A stretch of 64,000 nucleotides of DNA from Mucilaginibacter_A sp050954285 (GCA_050954285.1 JBPBPL010000009.1:1-64000); one strand, 5' to 3'; positions 53,396 to 62,209 are shown, counted from the stretch's first letter. The notes: generated by a model from the letters alone, not told the origin. Numbers and translations: made by a program.

Positions 53396-53872
53396 TTACT
53401 TAACAGCATTAACTTTTGTAAGGTCTTTATTTAGATAAAATATCTTCTTTTTTCCCTTTTTATTCTGACTGCTTGTTTTCAGGATCCAGCCTACCGGTAT
53501 GCCTTTGTATTCAGTCATAAAATCAATCATTTCATCACTCGTTGCAACCAATTGATTGGAAAGATGCTTGCTATCTTTTTTAGCTTGGTTGATTTCAGCA
53601 TCAGTTTTCATTTTCGGAATTCTGGCATCAATCTTTCTTCCTTCCAATTTTAAACTATCTATTTTATGTTGAAAGTTTTTATAATTCTTTGTATCAGTAT
53701 AAGAACTTTTTGAAACTTCAATAGCACTAAACTTTAGATCTGAATTACTATTAGAATTGAATTTATTTTCCAAATAATTTGTTACAAGTATTTGTGCTTT
53801 TTCCTGATTGGATTGTGAATAACAAAGCGTAGAAACCAGAAGACAAAATAGGAGAGATACTGTTTTTAGCAT
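53396..53872 (-). CDS. small secreted hypothetical protein
   Basis: From the ATG at 53872 the protein is 158 residues with a signal peptide (MLKTVSLLFCLLVSTLCYSQ). The mature part is lysine/serine-rich (LENKFNSNSNSDLKFSAIEVSKSSYTDTKNY), then helical and basic. The start codon overlaps a copy of the repeat (53857-53870), which encodes the LKTVS of the leader. An earlier start at 53893 would spoil the leader. Family not recognised. Confidence 0.75.
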   Translation of the reverse strand: MLKTVSLLFCLLVSTLCYSQSNQEKAQILVTNYLENKFNSNSNSDLKFSAIEVSKSSYTDTKNYKNFQHKIDSLKLEGRKIDARIPKMKTDAEINQAKKDSKHLSNQLVATSDEMIDFMTEYKGIPVGWILKTSSQNKKGKKKIFYLNKDLTKVNAVK

Positions 53873-53965
53873 ACAAAATTTTATATCCCGCAAAATGCAA
53901 AAAATATTTAAAACGCAATTATTTATACTGAAATAGACTTATATATAATTATTGATCACATCTTT

Positions 53966-54985
53966 TTACTTTAGTTTAATGATGGAGGCATACTTTTGAA
54001 AAGGCTTTTCAATCCACATATAAAAAAAGTAAGCTACTAAAATACTCACTCCAAAGCTTAATAAAACAACTAATAATTTGGCATACAACAGGGTAACATA
54101 CGGTACAAAGAAATTGACTGTTGCAGAACCAAAGATGGTATGGGTTAAATACAAAGAATAAGAAATACTACCTAAAAAATTGCCTAGCTTGCATTGAAAG
54201 TTTGCAAAGAAATGAATGATACCAAGTGTGGCAACAGATATTGTTGTGATGATGAGACTATGCAACATTAGTCCAAAGAAAACAGATGTTGCCAATACAA
54301 GCCAGAATTCTAAAGTGTTAATTTTAGCAGATATAAAGCTGATATAAATGGTACCCATCATAAATATGGGTAGCCAAACTGGTGCATAAATGGTGCTTTT
54401 CAAAATCAAAGCCAAACTAAAAACTACAACATAACTAATCAATCTAAGAACCAGTTTACGGCTTATTAATAAAGGAAAAAGTAAGCTGATGAGAATATAA
54501 AATTGGAACTCGACAGCCATCGTCCAAAATACAATGATAAACCATTGTTCGCCTTTTACAAAAGGTATCAAATAGCCAATATGCAGCAATATATTTTTAA
54601 CGGATGGAATATCATGAGGAATTTTAGACAGGAAATGATTGCGCATTACCAGAAGCACAATTCCAATCAAAATAGAGAAAATATATGGCGGTTCAATCCG
54701 GACAATCCGCTTGTAAATAAACTTTCCAAATAAAAAATAATTATATTTACTATTAATCAGCGTTATCGGTATCACTACTCCGGTTATTACAAAAAAAATT
54801 TGTACGCCAAATCTACCATATGGTGCAAAATTGTATATATCATTGTTTTCCAGAAAGTTGAGTGGCAAGCAAATCAGATGAAAAATGCAAACTAATACTG
54901 CTGCCAAACCTCTTAAAGATTTAATAACTGGTATATATTTGAGTGCAGAACTGATAGAATTTGATGCAAGTAAACTATTGTTCAT
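53966..54985 (-). CDS. acyltransferase family 3 membrane protein
   Basis: 339 residues from the ATG at 54985. About ten membrane segments. The family hallmarks are IPVIKSLRGLAAVLVCIFHLICLP (catalytic His) and GRFGVQIFFVITGVVIPITL, with KFIYKRIVRIEPPYIFSILIGI. These enzymes O-acylate sugars or lipids, as in OafA. The frame runs on to 55147, but the added residues are hydrophobic and unlike the family, and another repeat-free AT-rich gap lies beyond. Single gene. Confidence 0.88.
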   Translation of the reverse strand: MNNSLLASNSISSALKYIPVIKSLRGLAAVLVCIFHLICLPLNFLENNDIYNFAPYGRFGVQIFFVITGVVIPITLINSKYNYFLFGKFIYKRIVRIEPPYIFSILIGIVLLVMRNHFLSKIPHDIPSVKNILLHIGYLIPFVKGEQWFIIVFWTMAVEFQFYILISLLFPLLISRKLVLRLISYVVVFSLALILKSTIYAPVWLPIFMMGTIYISFISAKINTLEFWLVLATSVFFGLMLHSLIITTISVATLGIIHFFANFQCKLGNFLGSISYSLYLTHTIFGSATVNFFVPYVTLLYAKLLVVLLSFGVSILVAYFFYMWIEKPFQKYASIIKLK

Positions 54986-55388
54986 TGTATAATTATAAAA
55001 AGAATTTAATACAAATAGCTTTATTTTAGATTGGTAGATGATTTGGAAAATATCTTTTAATTTAAATAAAATTAAAAAAATAATATTAGGCTGGTAGAAA
55101 GGTTCAGAGTCGGAATAACTATGCTTGAAAATGAAAGTTTGAATCAAGCATAATTATAAAGTTTTATTAATGTAAATATTTATAACAAAGTAACTGAGTA
55201 CATTATACGAAATATGGAATTGGATGGTTTTTAATTTTACTGCTATTATTCACTACTTCTAAAGTTAATATTTTAAACTTTGATGTTATAACTTATAAAA
55301 ACCGTGATTTAATTATCAATACATTTTATGAAATTTGCATAGAATTTTAAAATAAACTTATAGCATAAACATTAACCAATAGAATTTG

Positions 55389-55796
55389 ATGAAGTACTAT
55401 TTAGTTAAATCTGAACCACATAAATATAGTTGGGAAAAGTTTTTGCAAGAAGGTAGAACACACTGGGACGGTGTTCGTAACTATCAGGCACGCAATAATT
55501 TACGTGAAATGGCAATTGGAGACTTGGTTTTGTTTTATCATAGCAATGAAGGTAAATGCGTGGTTGGAATTGCAAAAGTTGTTAAAGAATTTTATCAGGA
55601 TCCAACTTCAGCTGATCCCAATTGGGTGGTTGTAGATATTGAACCGGTGCAAAGCTTGGAAAAAGTTGTCACACTGGAACAGATCAAAGCTGATGAACAA
55701 TTGCAAAACATTAGCTTGGTGAGACAAGGAAGATTATCAGTAATGCCTTTAAAGATGGAAGAATTTGATAGGATTATAGCTTTGGGAAACAGATAA
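55389..55796 (+). CDS. EVE-domain protein
   Basis: 135 residues from the ATG at 55389. The whole protein is one EVE (PUA-like) domain: MKYYLVKSEPHKYSWEKF, THWDGVRNYQARNNLREMAIGDLVLFYHSNEGKCVVGIAKVVKE, and VRQGRLSVMPLKMEEFDRI. EVE domains bind modified bases in nucleic acids. Stand-alone copies are widespread and usually of unknown role. A repeat pair follows at 55823-55907. Confidence 0.93.
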   Translation: MKYYLVKSEPHKYSWEKFLQEGRTHWDGVRNYQARNNLREMAIGDLVLFYHSNEGKCVVGIAKVVKEFYQDPTSADPNWVVVDIEPVQSLEKVVTLEQIKADEQLQNISLVRQGRLSVMPLKMEEFDRIIALGNR

Positions 55797-56036
55797 TTCC
55801 TCGTTAAATGTCGTAGATGGTAATACTTCTTTTATACATGTAAATTTGCTATATAAGTTTAAGCAGCCTAAAATATTACAACTAATTTTACCTGATAAAA
55901 GAAGTATTAGTTTTTTAATTTTAAAAAATAGCAATTGAAATAAGTTTCTTCAAAAAAATAGCTGATTCAGGATGCAAGTTTTACAGAATTACTACAATTT
56001 TGAAAATTACAACCAATTATCATTCAGAATTAAATT
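55797..56036. other. intergenic stretch with a wide inverted repeat pair
   Basis: Contains ATACTTCTTTTATA (55823-55836) and GATAAAAGAAGTAT (55894-55907) facing each other over 57 bases. The remainder is AT-rich with no supported ORF. Confidence 0.6.
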
Positions 56037-56320
56037 ATGAAGAAACTTTTAACAGGCCTTTTTCGGCTCTATCTATTTTCAATTTTACTGTTATTTTTTT
56101 TTGAGGCTCATGCCCGTTACCTGGTGCCTCAATTACCATCAGAGGAACAAAAACTGGTACTGCAACTGATGTTAACGGAAAATACTCGATAAAAACAGCA
56201 AGCGGAAATGTGCTTGTTATTCAATCAATCACAGTTAGATGCTGCGCCAGGTTTATACACGCAAAACCCAGGTTATTGATAATGGGTTGATAAAAGAAGC
56301 ATCAACTTGTAACGAATTAA
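56037..56320 (+). pseudogene. SusC/RagA-type TonB receptor relic, N-terminal fragment
   Basis: An ATG at 56037 opens a leader (MKKLLTGLFRLYLFSILLLFF). In a shifted frame from about 56120 the sequence reads PGASITIRGTKTGTATDVNGKYSIKTASGNVLVIQS, the start of the carboxypeptidase-regulatory domain that precedes the TonB plug in SusC proteins. A further broken part follows (TRKTQVIDNG). The reading frame is interrupted at least twice and the plug and barrel are gone. Near-consensus and consensus repeat words (56189-56202, 56289-56302) lie in it. Confidence 0.72.
56289..56302 (+). repeat. dispersed repeat, GA variant
   Basis: GATAAAAGAAGCAT at the end of the SusC relic. Confidence 0.8.
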
Positions 56321-56342
56321 CATATAGCTGTTTACCACAGCT

Positions 56343-56379
56343 AAAGAGCCTGCTTATCACCAAGATAAGCAGGCTCTTT
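56343..56379. terminator. strong hairpin terminator
   Basis: AAAGAGCCTGCTTATC (56343-56358) pairs perfectly with GATAAGCAGGCTCTTT (56364-56379) around a five-base loop. Upstream of the beta-galactosidase gene and downstream of the SusC relic, it may be what remains of the old receptor transcription unit. Confidence 0.85.
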
Positions 56380-56418
56380 GTGGTTAACATATCCGGCGTT
56401 TATTCTCAAATAATCACG

Positions 56419-56462
56419 ATGCTTCTTTTATTACCTAAAAAATAGTGTGTTAAAAGAAGCAT
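56419..56462. repeat. 44-bp two-arm element 4
   Basis: Left arm ATGCTTCTTTTATT (56419-56432), spacer ACCTAAAAAATAGTGT, right arm GTTAAAAGAAGCAT (56449-56462). The reverse complement of this spacer (ACACTATTTTTTAGGT) matches the spacers of elements 1 and 2, so the copy is in the opposite orientation. It lies 84 bases before the beta-galactosidase start. Confidence 0.9.
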
Positions 56463-56545
56463 TTGCTGAGTAGCAATTTCATATTCGGCTTAAAACCGAG
56501 TATCTTGCCCACGTTTATTAGATCATAATAAACCTACTGATTTTC

Positions 56546-58954
56546 ATGAAAAAAAATTACTTGTACACCACAGCAGTTTGTTTTGCGCTGAGTTTTTCTG
56601 CAAAAGCACAAACTAAAGCTATTCAGGATTTTAATCAGAACTGGACTTTCAATCTGGGTGATGTTCCAACGGCCAAAAACTTAGATTTTAATGATTCCGG
56701 CTGGCGAAAGCTCAACCTGCCGCATGATTGGAGCATTGAAGGACAATTTAGTAAAGATAATCCGGCATCTCCGGAAGGTGGCGCTTTGCCCGGCGGAATC
56801 GGCTGGTACCGCAAAACTTTTATTGTGCCGGCATCATCACAAGGAAAAATAATCTCCATTGATTTTGATGGCGTTTACCAGAAAAGCCAGGTCTGGATCA
56901 ACGGTCATTTACTTGGAATGCGCCCGAACGGTTACATCTCTTTCCGTTATAATCTCACGCCATATTTATTTTACGGCAGCAAAAAAAATGTAATTGTGGT
57001 GAAAGCTGATAATTCTGTTCAGCCCAATTCGCGCTGGTATTCCGGTTCGGGTATTTACCGGAATGTTTGGCTGGTCACAAATCCAAAGTTAGCCGTAAAT
57101 CATTGGGGCACTTTTGTAACTACGCCCAAAGTTAGCGCGCAAACGGCAAGTATCAACGTGAAAACAAGTATCAGAAATTTAACCGGTAAATTGCAAAATG
57201 CAACTTTAACTTCTGTATTGTATGATGCGGCCGGTAAAATTGTATTGGTTAAAACCACAACAGGCATCAGCATAAAAGATACGGTAAAAGAAGTATCGCA
57301 GGATTTTGCAGTGAATACTCCAAACTTGTGGTCGGTAGAGAAACCATACTTGTACAAACTGGTATCCAAAGTAACAGATGATCACTCGGTTTCTGATACT
57401 TATGAAACTAATGTTGGTATCCGGTATTTCAACTTTGATGCAGATAAAGGTTTTTCCCTCAACGGAAAACCAATGAAGATTTTAGGTGTTTGCGATCACC
57501 ATGATCTGGGTGCTTTAGGTGCTGCCGTAAACAAACGGGCTTTAGAGAGGCAGCTCGAAATATTAAAGGGAATGGGCGTAAACGGAATCCGTACTTCGCA
57601 CAATCCGCCCGCGCCGGAGTTGCTGGATTTGTGCGATAAAATGGGTTTTGTAGTGATGGATGAAGCGTTTGATTGCTGGGAAAAACAAAAAGCCAAATAT
57701 GATTATCACTTGTATTTTAAAGACTGGCACAAACGCGATTTGCAGGATCAGATTTTCCGGGACCGCAACCATCCAAGTGTAATGATCTGGAGTATTGGCA
57801 ACGAAATTCCGGAACAGGGCGAAAAAAGCGGAGCCAGAATTGCCCAGGATTTAGCTGCAATTGTACATAGTTTGGATACAACCCGACCGATTACAGCAGC
57901 AAATAATAATCCGGATACTTCAAATAAAATTATCAGATCCGGAGCGATAGATTTGATTGGATATAATTATCATCACGAAGATTATCCAACTTTTCATGAT
58001 CGTTATCCAGGTAAAAAATTCATCGCAACAGAAACCGTTTCCGGTTTAGAAATGCGCGGTTATTATGATATGCCTTCGGATAGCATCCGCATCTGGCCAA
58101 CCAGTTGGGATAAACCTTTTGTGAAAGAAGGCAACCAGGTTTCCGCGTATGACAATGTTCGACCGCCCTGGGGTTCTACCCACGAAGCGACCTGGAAAGT
58201 GATGAAAAAGTATGATTTTTTATCAGGTATGTTTATTTGGACTGGATTTGATTATCTGGGCGAACCAACGCCATACAGCTGGCCGTCGCGCAGTTCTTAT
58301 TTCGGGGTTGTGGATCTCGCCGGTTTTCCGAAGGATATTTACTACATGTACCAAAGTGAGTGGACGGATAAAACCGTGTTGCACATTTTTCCGCACTGGA
58401 ACTGGGAAGCCGGAAAAACAGTTGATGTTTGGGCTTATTATAATCATGCGGATGAAGTGGAACTGTTTTTAAACGGTAAATCTTTGGGGGTGAAAAAGAA
58501 AACCGGCGATGATTTGCACGTGATGTGGCGCGTAAAATATCAGCCCGGAACGTTAAAAGCTGTTTCCCGGAAAAATGGAAAAGAAGTTTTGACAAGTGAA
58601 ATCAAAACTGCCGGCCAACCTGCAAAAATTGAACTTTCTGCTGATCGGCCAACCATTAAAGCAGATGGAAAAGACCTGTCTTTCATCACCGTAAAAATCC
58701 TCGATGCAGCTGGAAATGTAGTACCGGATGCCGATAATTTAGTTAGTTTTAAAATTAATGGTGAAGCTTTTATAGCAGGAACGGATAATGGCGATCCGCG
58801 CGATCACAATACGTTAAAAAATCCTGACCGCAAAGCTTTTCATGGTTTGGCTTTAGGGATTGTTCAGACAAAAGAACAAGCCGGACAAGCAACTTTTACG
58901 GCAACTGCCGATGGCTTGCCTGCAGCAAGTGTTACTTTGCAAATGATCAAATAA
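56546..58954 (+). CDS. secreted glycoside hydrolase family 2 beta-galactosidase-type enzyme
   Basis: 802 residues with a signal peptide (LYTTAVCFALSFSAKAQ). The order is sugar-binding domain (LPHDWSIEGQF, GGIGWYRKTF), Ig-like domain, TIM barrel (KPMKILGVCDHHDLGALG, MGVNGIRTSHNPPAPELLDLCD) and a C-terminal DUF4982/Ig-type part (WNWEAGKTVDVWAYYNHADEVELFLNGKSLG). Acid/base Glu420 lies in WSIGNEIPE and the likely nucleophile Glu496 in IATETVSG. It would cleave beta-galactosides in the periplasm or at the surface. Its SusC partner appears to survive only as the relic upstream. A repeat word lies at 57283-57296 (read VKEVS). Confidence 0.93.
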   Translation: MKKNYLYTTAVCFALSFSAKAQTKAIQDFNQNWTFNLGDVPTAKNLDFNDSGWRKLNLPHDWSIEGQFSKDNPASPEGGALPGGIGWYRKTFIVPASSQGKIISIDFDGVYQKSQVWINGHLLGMRPNGYISFRYNLTPYLFYGSKKNVIVVKADNSVQPNSRWYSGSGIYRNVWLVTNPKLAVNHWGTFVTTPKVSAQTASINVKTSIRNLTGKLQNATLTSVLYDAAGKIVLVKTTTGISIKDTVKEVSQDFAVNTPNLWSVEKPYLYKLVSKVTDDHSVSDTYETNVGIRYFNFDADKGFSLNGKPMKILGVCDHHDLGALGAAVNKRALERQLEILKGMGVNGIRTSHNPPAPELLDLCDKMGFVVMDEAFDCWEKQKAKYDYHLYFKDWHKRDLQDQIFRDRNHPSVMIWSIGNEIPEQGEKSGARIAQDLAAIVHSLDTTRPITAANNNPDTSNKIIRSGAIDLIGYNYHHEDYPTFHDRYPGKKFIATETVSGLEMRGYYDMPSDSIRIWPTSWDKPFVKEGNQVSAYDNVRPPWGSTHEATWKVMKKYDFLSGMFIWTGFDYLGEPTPYSWPSRSSYFGVVDLAGFPKDIYYMYQSEWTDKTVLHIFPHWNWEAGKTVDVWAYYNHADEVELFLNGKSLGVKKKTGDDLHVMWRVKYQPGTLKAVSRKNGKEVLTSEIKTAGQPAKIELSADRPTIKADGKDLSFITVKILDAAGNVVPDADNLVSFKINGEAFIAGTDNGDPRDHNTLKNPDRKAFHGLALGIVQTKEQAGQATFTATADGLPAASVTLQMIK

Positions 58955-59048
58955 ATTTAGCAGGAGCAGGGGCAACACATGCTTCTTATACCCTGGTTTT
59001 TTTGCTGAACTATTTTTCATAGTAACATTGTCTGTAAAAAGCTAAAAC

Positions 59049-59083
59049 AAAAAAAGCGGAAACATGCATGTTTCCGCTTTTTT
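59049..59083. terminator. palindromic terminator between convergent genes
   Basis: AAAAGCGGAAACATG and CATGTTTCCGCTTTT form a perfect palindrome with flanking A and T runs. Confidence 0.85.
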
Positions 59084-59098
59084 ATTATAGCCGAAATT

Positions 59099-59422
59099 TT
59101 ATCTAACCTTAGCGTTGTGCTTTTTTCGATAAATCGCCCGGCTGTCGCGATTTTCCTGATGGCGGATCATTTTTCTTTCTCCGGGAGTAACCTTTCCGTC
59201 TGATTTGGCAAGCCGTTTTTCGCTCGAGATCGTTTTTTCGTCTTTGCGCAGAGTGTGCGCTTCATTTTTAGTAAGTTCACCATTTTTTACGCCGCGGTTA
59301 ATCCTTTTTTCCTGGTTGCGCTGGCGATAGTTGATAACCGGTGTTTTTGTCTGCGCTTCTGCTGCAGATGAAATGGCTAATGCTGCTACAAACAGGCCTG
59401 TAATAAATACTTTGATTTTCAT
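59099..59422 (-). CDS. small secreted basic protein
   Basis: 107 residues with signal peptide (VFITGLFVAALAISSAAEAQ). The mature part is almost entirely charged and helical (RQRNQEKRINRGVKNGELTKNEAHTLRKDEKTI and SEKRLAKSDGKVTPGERKMIRHQENRDSRAI), with two similar units carrying a G-x-L/V-T-x-x-E step. Such proteins are common in Bacteroidota and lack a known role. Nothing adjacent suggests a function. Confidence 0.75.
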   Translation of the reverse strand: MKIKVFITGLFVAALAISSAAEAQTKTPVINYRQRNQEKRINRGVKNGELTKNEAHTLRKDEKTISSEKRLAKSDGKVTPGERKMIRHQENRDSRAIYRKKHNAKVR

Positions 59423-59572
59423 GATTGATTTTTTTGGTTGATACGTATTTATTCAGACGAGGTTCAAAGACTTCGGTTTAATTGGCAGCCAACAAGATAC
59501 AGCCGGTACTTTATCCTAAGCTTATTAGATTATTTTTTGTCAAAACGTATTTACAGTCAACCAAAAAAGTAC

Positions 59573-59586
59573 GGTAAAAGAAGCAT
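59573..59586 (+). repeat. dispersed repeat, GA variant, abutting the xerD stop
   Basis: GGTAAAAGAAGCAT shares its last base with the minus-strand TGA (59586-59588) of xerD. Confidence 0.85.
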
Positions 59587-60485
59587 CAGCTTCGGGGATG
59601 GTACTGAATGATCGTTTCCCGCAAATATTCCCGGTCCAGATGCGTATAAATTTCGGTCGTGGTGATGCTTTCATGGCCCAGCATTTCCTGTACGGCGCGC
59701 AAATCGGCTCCGCCTTCAATTAAATGTGTGGCAAAAGAATGGCGGAAAGTATGCGGACTGATGTTTTTTTGAAGACCTGTTCTCTCGGCCAAAGCTTTAA
59801 TAATCATAAAAACCATTACGCGCGAAAGCAGTGCGCCGCGTTTGCTCAGAAAAACATAATCTTCTTGGCCTTTTTTAATGTCGAGATGCACGCGGATTTC
59901 CTGTAAATAAATCCTGAGCATTTTCTGGGCCTGCTCGCCAATCGGCACCAAACGTTCCTTGCTTCCTTTGCCCAGAATCTTGATAAAATCGTCTTCCAGA
60001 TACAGATTGGATATTTTTAACGTAGTTAGTTCCGTTACCCGCAAACCGCAGCTGTACAGCACTTCCAGCATCGTTTTATTGCGGATGCCGTCGGGTTTGG
60101 AAAGGTCAATCGCGCCAATCAAAGCATCAATATCTATAATACTCAGTGTATCAGGCAGTTTTCTGGTGAGCCGTGGCGCTTCAACCTGTTCAGAAGGATC
60201 ATGCGAAAGCAGGTTTTCCATCAGCAAAAACTTATAAAAAGCTTTAATGCCCGATAAAATCCGGGCTTGCGAAGCCGGCGTCATTCCCAGTTCATTAATC
60301 CAGTTGATGAACCCTTTCAAATCCGGCGTGGTAATGGTTTCCGGTTTGCGCTGCGGCATCAGCGATACGGCAAACTGCTGCAGCTTATCCATGTCCTGCA
60401 AATAAGCATCGATGGAATTGGGCGAAAGAAATTTTTCCAGCTTTAAATAAGCGCGAAACCCATTGATGGTAGAAGGCCAGTCCAA
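59586..60485 (-). CDS. xerD: tyrosine recombinase XerD
   Basis: 299 residues of Xer length, from a TTG start (60485). N-terminal SAM-like core-binding domain (GFRAYLKLEKFLSPNSIDAYLQD) and a catalytic domain with Arg in LYSCGLRVTELTTL, Lys in ILGKGSKERLVPI, HTFRHSFATHLIEGGADLRAVQEMLGHESI and the nucleophile Tyr in TTEIYTHLDREYL. It resolves chromosome dimers at dif. It is not associated with an integrated element here. Divergent from aroQ by 32 bases. Confidence 0.93.
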   Translation of the reverse strand: MDWPSTINGFRAYLKLEKFLSPNSIDAYLQDMDKLQQFAVSLMPQRKPETITTPDLKGFINWINELGMTPASQARILSGIKAFYKFLLMENLLSHDPSEQVEAPRLTRKLPDTLSIIDIDALIGAIDLSKPDGIRNKTMLEVLYSCGLRVTELTTLKISNLYLEDDFIKILGKGSKERLVPIGEQAQKMLRIYLQEIRVHLDIKKGQEDYVFLSKRGALLSRVMVFMIIKALAERTGLQKNISPHTFRHSFATHLIEGGADLRAVQEMLGHESITTTEIYTHLDREYLRETIIQYHPRS

Positions 60486-60517
60486 AATATCTTATAAATT
60501 TATTTTATGTTTGGGTG

Positions 60518-60934
60518 ATGAAGATACAAATTATCAACGGACCAAACCTAAACCTGCTGGGCGTGCGCGAACCTTCGGTTTACGGCAATACTTCTTTTAC
60601 CGACTATTTTTTGGAGTTGCAAAAGCGGTTTCCTGCTATCCAATTCAGTTATTTCCAAAGTAATAAAGAAGGCGAACTGATTGACAAAATTCAGGAAGTT
60701 GGTTTTGATTTCGATGGAATTGTGCTGAATGCCGGTGCTTATACGCATACTTCCATTGCTATTGCCGATGCAATTGCAACGGTAAAAACGCCGGTGGTAG
60801 AAGTACATATTTCTAACGTGCATAAGCGCGAAACTTTTCGGCACCATTCTTTTTTATCCGCCAGTTGCAAAGGTGTTATTTTGGGTTTTGGTTTGGATAG
60901 TTATCGGCTAGCGGTGGATAGTTTTTTGGGTTGA
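60518..60934 (+). CDS. aroQ: 3-dehydroquinate dehydratase type II
   Basis: 138 residues from the ATG at 60518. Diagnostic motifs: IQIINGPNLNLLGVREPSVYG, FSYFQSNKEGELIDKIQE, GIVLNAGAYTHTSIAIADAI and VVEVHISNVHKRETFRHHS with the catalytic His. Catalyses dehydroquinate to dehydroshikimate in aromatic amino-acid synthesis. A repeat word (60588-60601) spans NTSFT at a poorly conserved position after the conserved VYG. Confidence 0.95.
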   Translation: MKIQIINGPNLNLLGVREPSVYGNTSFTDYFLELQKRFPAIQFSYFQSNKEGELIDKIQEVGFDFDGIVLNAGAYTHTSIAIADAIATVKTPVVEVHISNVHKRETFRHHSFLSASCKGVILGFGLDSYRLAVDSFLG

Positions 60935-60980
60935 GTTGAGTAATGTTTGAAATAAAAGAAATTCGTTTAGCTTATTTAAA

Positions 60981-61571
60981 ATGAGAAACAATTTACAATG
61001 GTTTGATAATATTTGGAATGATTCTGTAGGAAGTAAAGTTATTGCCAACTTAATCACTTATGCTTTGATTTTTTTGTTTACTCTTCTGATAATTGGATTT
61101 TTTTCATCGGGATTAGTAAAAACTATTTGTCTTACATTATCCGTTGTCTTATTAATAATAGTAATTATATCTAGTATCTATAAAAGTAGGTATCCTGGTT
61201 TTATAATTATGGAACCGGAAGATTTTGAGGAAGTTAAAAATCCTATCCGTGTTAGAGGAAAATATAATGCTCTTACTAAAAATCGTAAATATATGATTGT
61301 AGTTTTGAATGAGATTAACAATACATATTGGCCTAAAGACATTGTGGAATTCGATACTATTACTAAAAGTTGGTTTTCAGAAGTAGGTATTGGAGGTGGT
61401 AATGGAGAAAAAAGAACTATCATAATAGCTTCTTTAGAGCCGTACGCAAAAGAATTAATTGATTTGCATAAAAAAACCAATAGTAATACTGGCCTTTCAA
61501 CAAGTGGAATTATGAATAAACACATGAAAATATTTTCTCAAGTGACGGTTATAATAAGTAAAAATAATTAA
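60981..61571 (+). CDS. hypothetical protein with two membrane segments
   Basis: 196 residues. Two hydrophobic segments (LITYALIFLFTLLIIGFFSSGLV and ICLTLSVVLLIIVIISSIY) lie near the N-terminus; the rest is soluble, with FEEVKNPIRVRGKYNALTKNRKYMIVVLNEINNTYWPKD. That part resembles an extracellular Ig-like shape, but no family is recognised. AT-rich codon use compared with aroQ upstream suggests a different history. Confidence 0.65.
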   Translation: MRNNLQWFDNIWNDSVGSKVIANLITYALIFLFTLLIIGFFSSGLVKTICLTLSVVLLIIVIISSIYKSRYPGFIIMEPEDFEEVKNPIRVRGKYNALTKNRKYMIVVLNEINNTYWPKDIVEFDTITKSWFSEVGIGGGNGEKRTIIIASLEPYAKELIDLHKKTNSNTGLSTSGIMNKHMKIFSQVTVIISKNN

Positions 61572-61644
61572 AAAGCTGATTTAAATATCTTAATGATAAG
61601 ATTAAATCAAATTTATATCATGAAAATTTACTAATTTAAATCCT

Positions 61645-62124
61645 TTAAACCATCCTCCAAATCCAAGCCACAACCCAATACATCAAAAACAAAAACCCAA
61701 GAAACAGTAAAAAAAGTACGATAAAAACAGCAAGCAAAACGCCAGTTCCTTTACCTGTGTGTTTGCCTTCTTCATAATGTTCTTTTAACAATTTGATGTT
61801 GCGCGTATTGGATTTATAATAGAAATCAAACACGTTTCCAATCAAAGGTATGCCGCCGATTACCGCATCGATAAAAATATTCAGCACCATTAAAATTACA
61901 ACCTTGCGGCTGACACCATTTTTAGCCATTACCCAAACCAGTGCCGCTCCAACCAAAAAACCGGAAACATCGCCCACGAACGGAACCAGGTTCATCAACG
62001 GGTCCAGCCCAAATCGGAAATTTGTTCCTGGCAACCGGAACTTGTCGTCCATTAAAGTGGAGACGCGTTCAACCCATTTCAACCGGCCTGTTAAATTTGT
62101 ATTAGAGAGTTTATCGTTGTTCAT
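61645..62124 (-). CDS. DUF4112 membrane protein
   Basis: 159 residues. The signature VERVSTLMDDKFRLPGTNFRFGLDPLMNLVPFVGD identifies DUF4112, followed by hydrophobic segments and IPLIGNVFDFYYKSNTRN. Two or three membrane segments; the C-terminus ends with another (LLAVFIVLFLLFLGFLFLMYWVV). Function unknown. A near repeat (GATAAAAACAGCAA) is inside the gene. Confidence 0.9.
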   Translation of the reverse strand: MNNDKLSNTNLTGRLKWVERVSTLMDDKFRLPGTNFRFGLDPLMNLVPFVGDVSGFLVGAALVWVMAKNGVSRKVVILMVLNIFIDAVIGGIPLIGNVFDFYYKSNTRNIKLLKEHYEEGKHTGKGTGVLLAVFIVLFLLFLGFLFLMYWVVAWIWRMV

Positions 62125-62209
62125 AAAATTTGCAAAAAGCTTTAATCAGGTTGATAACCTATGTAAATTAAGTAAAAAACATGCTTAAACTGTTTTTAAA
62201 TCACAGCCG

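Noticed and set aside
56037..56192. A 51-residue intact small secreted protein from the ATG at 56037
   Set aside because: The shifted frame matches a SusC regulatory domain, so the short frame is a product of decay.
59586..60485. Tyrosine recombinase as the integrase of a mobile element
   Set aside because: It has XerD length and motifs, and no attachment-site repeats or cargo genes lie around it.
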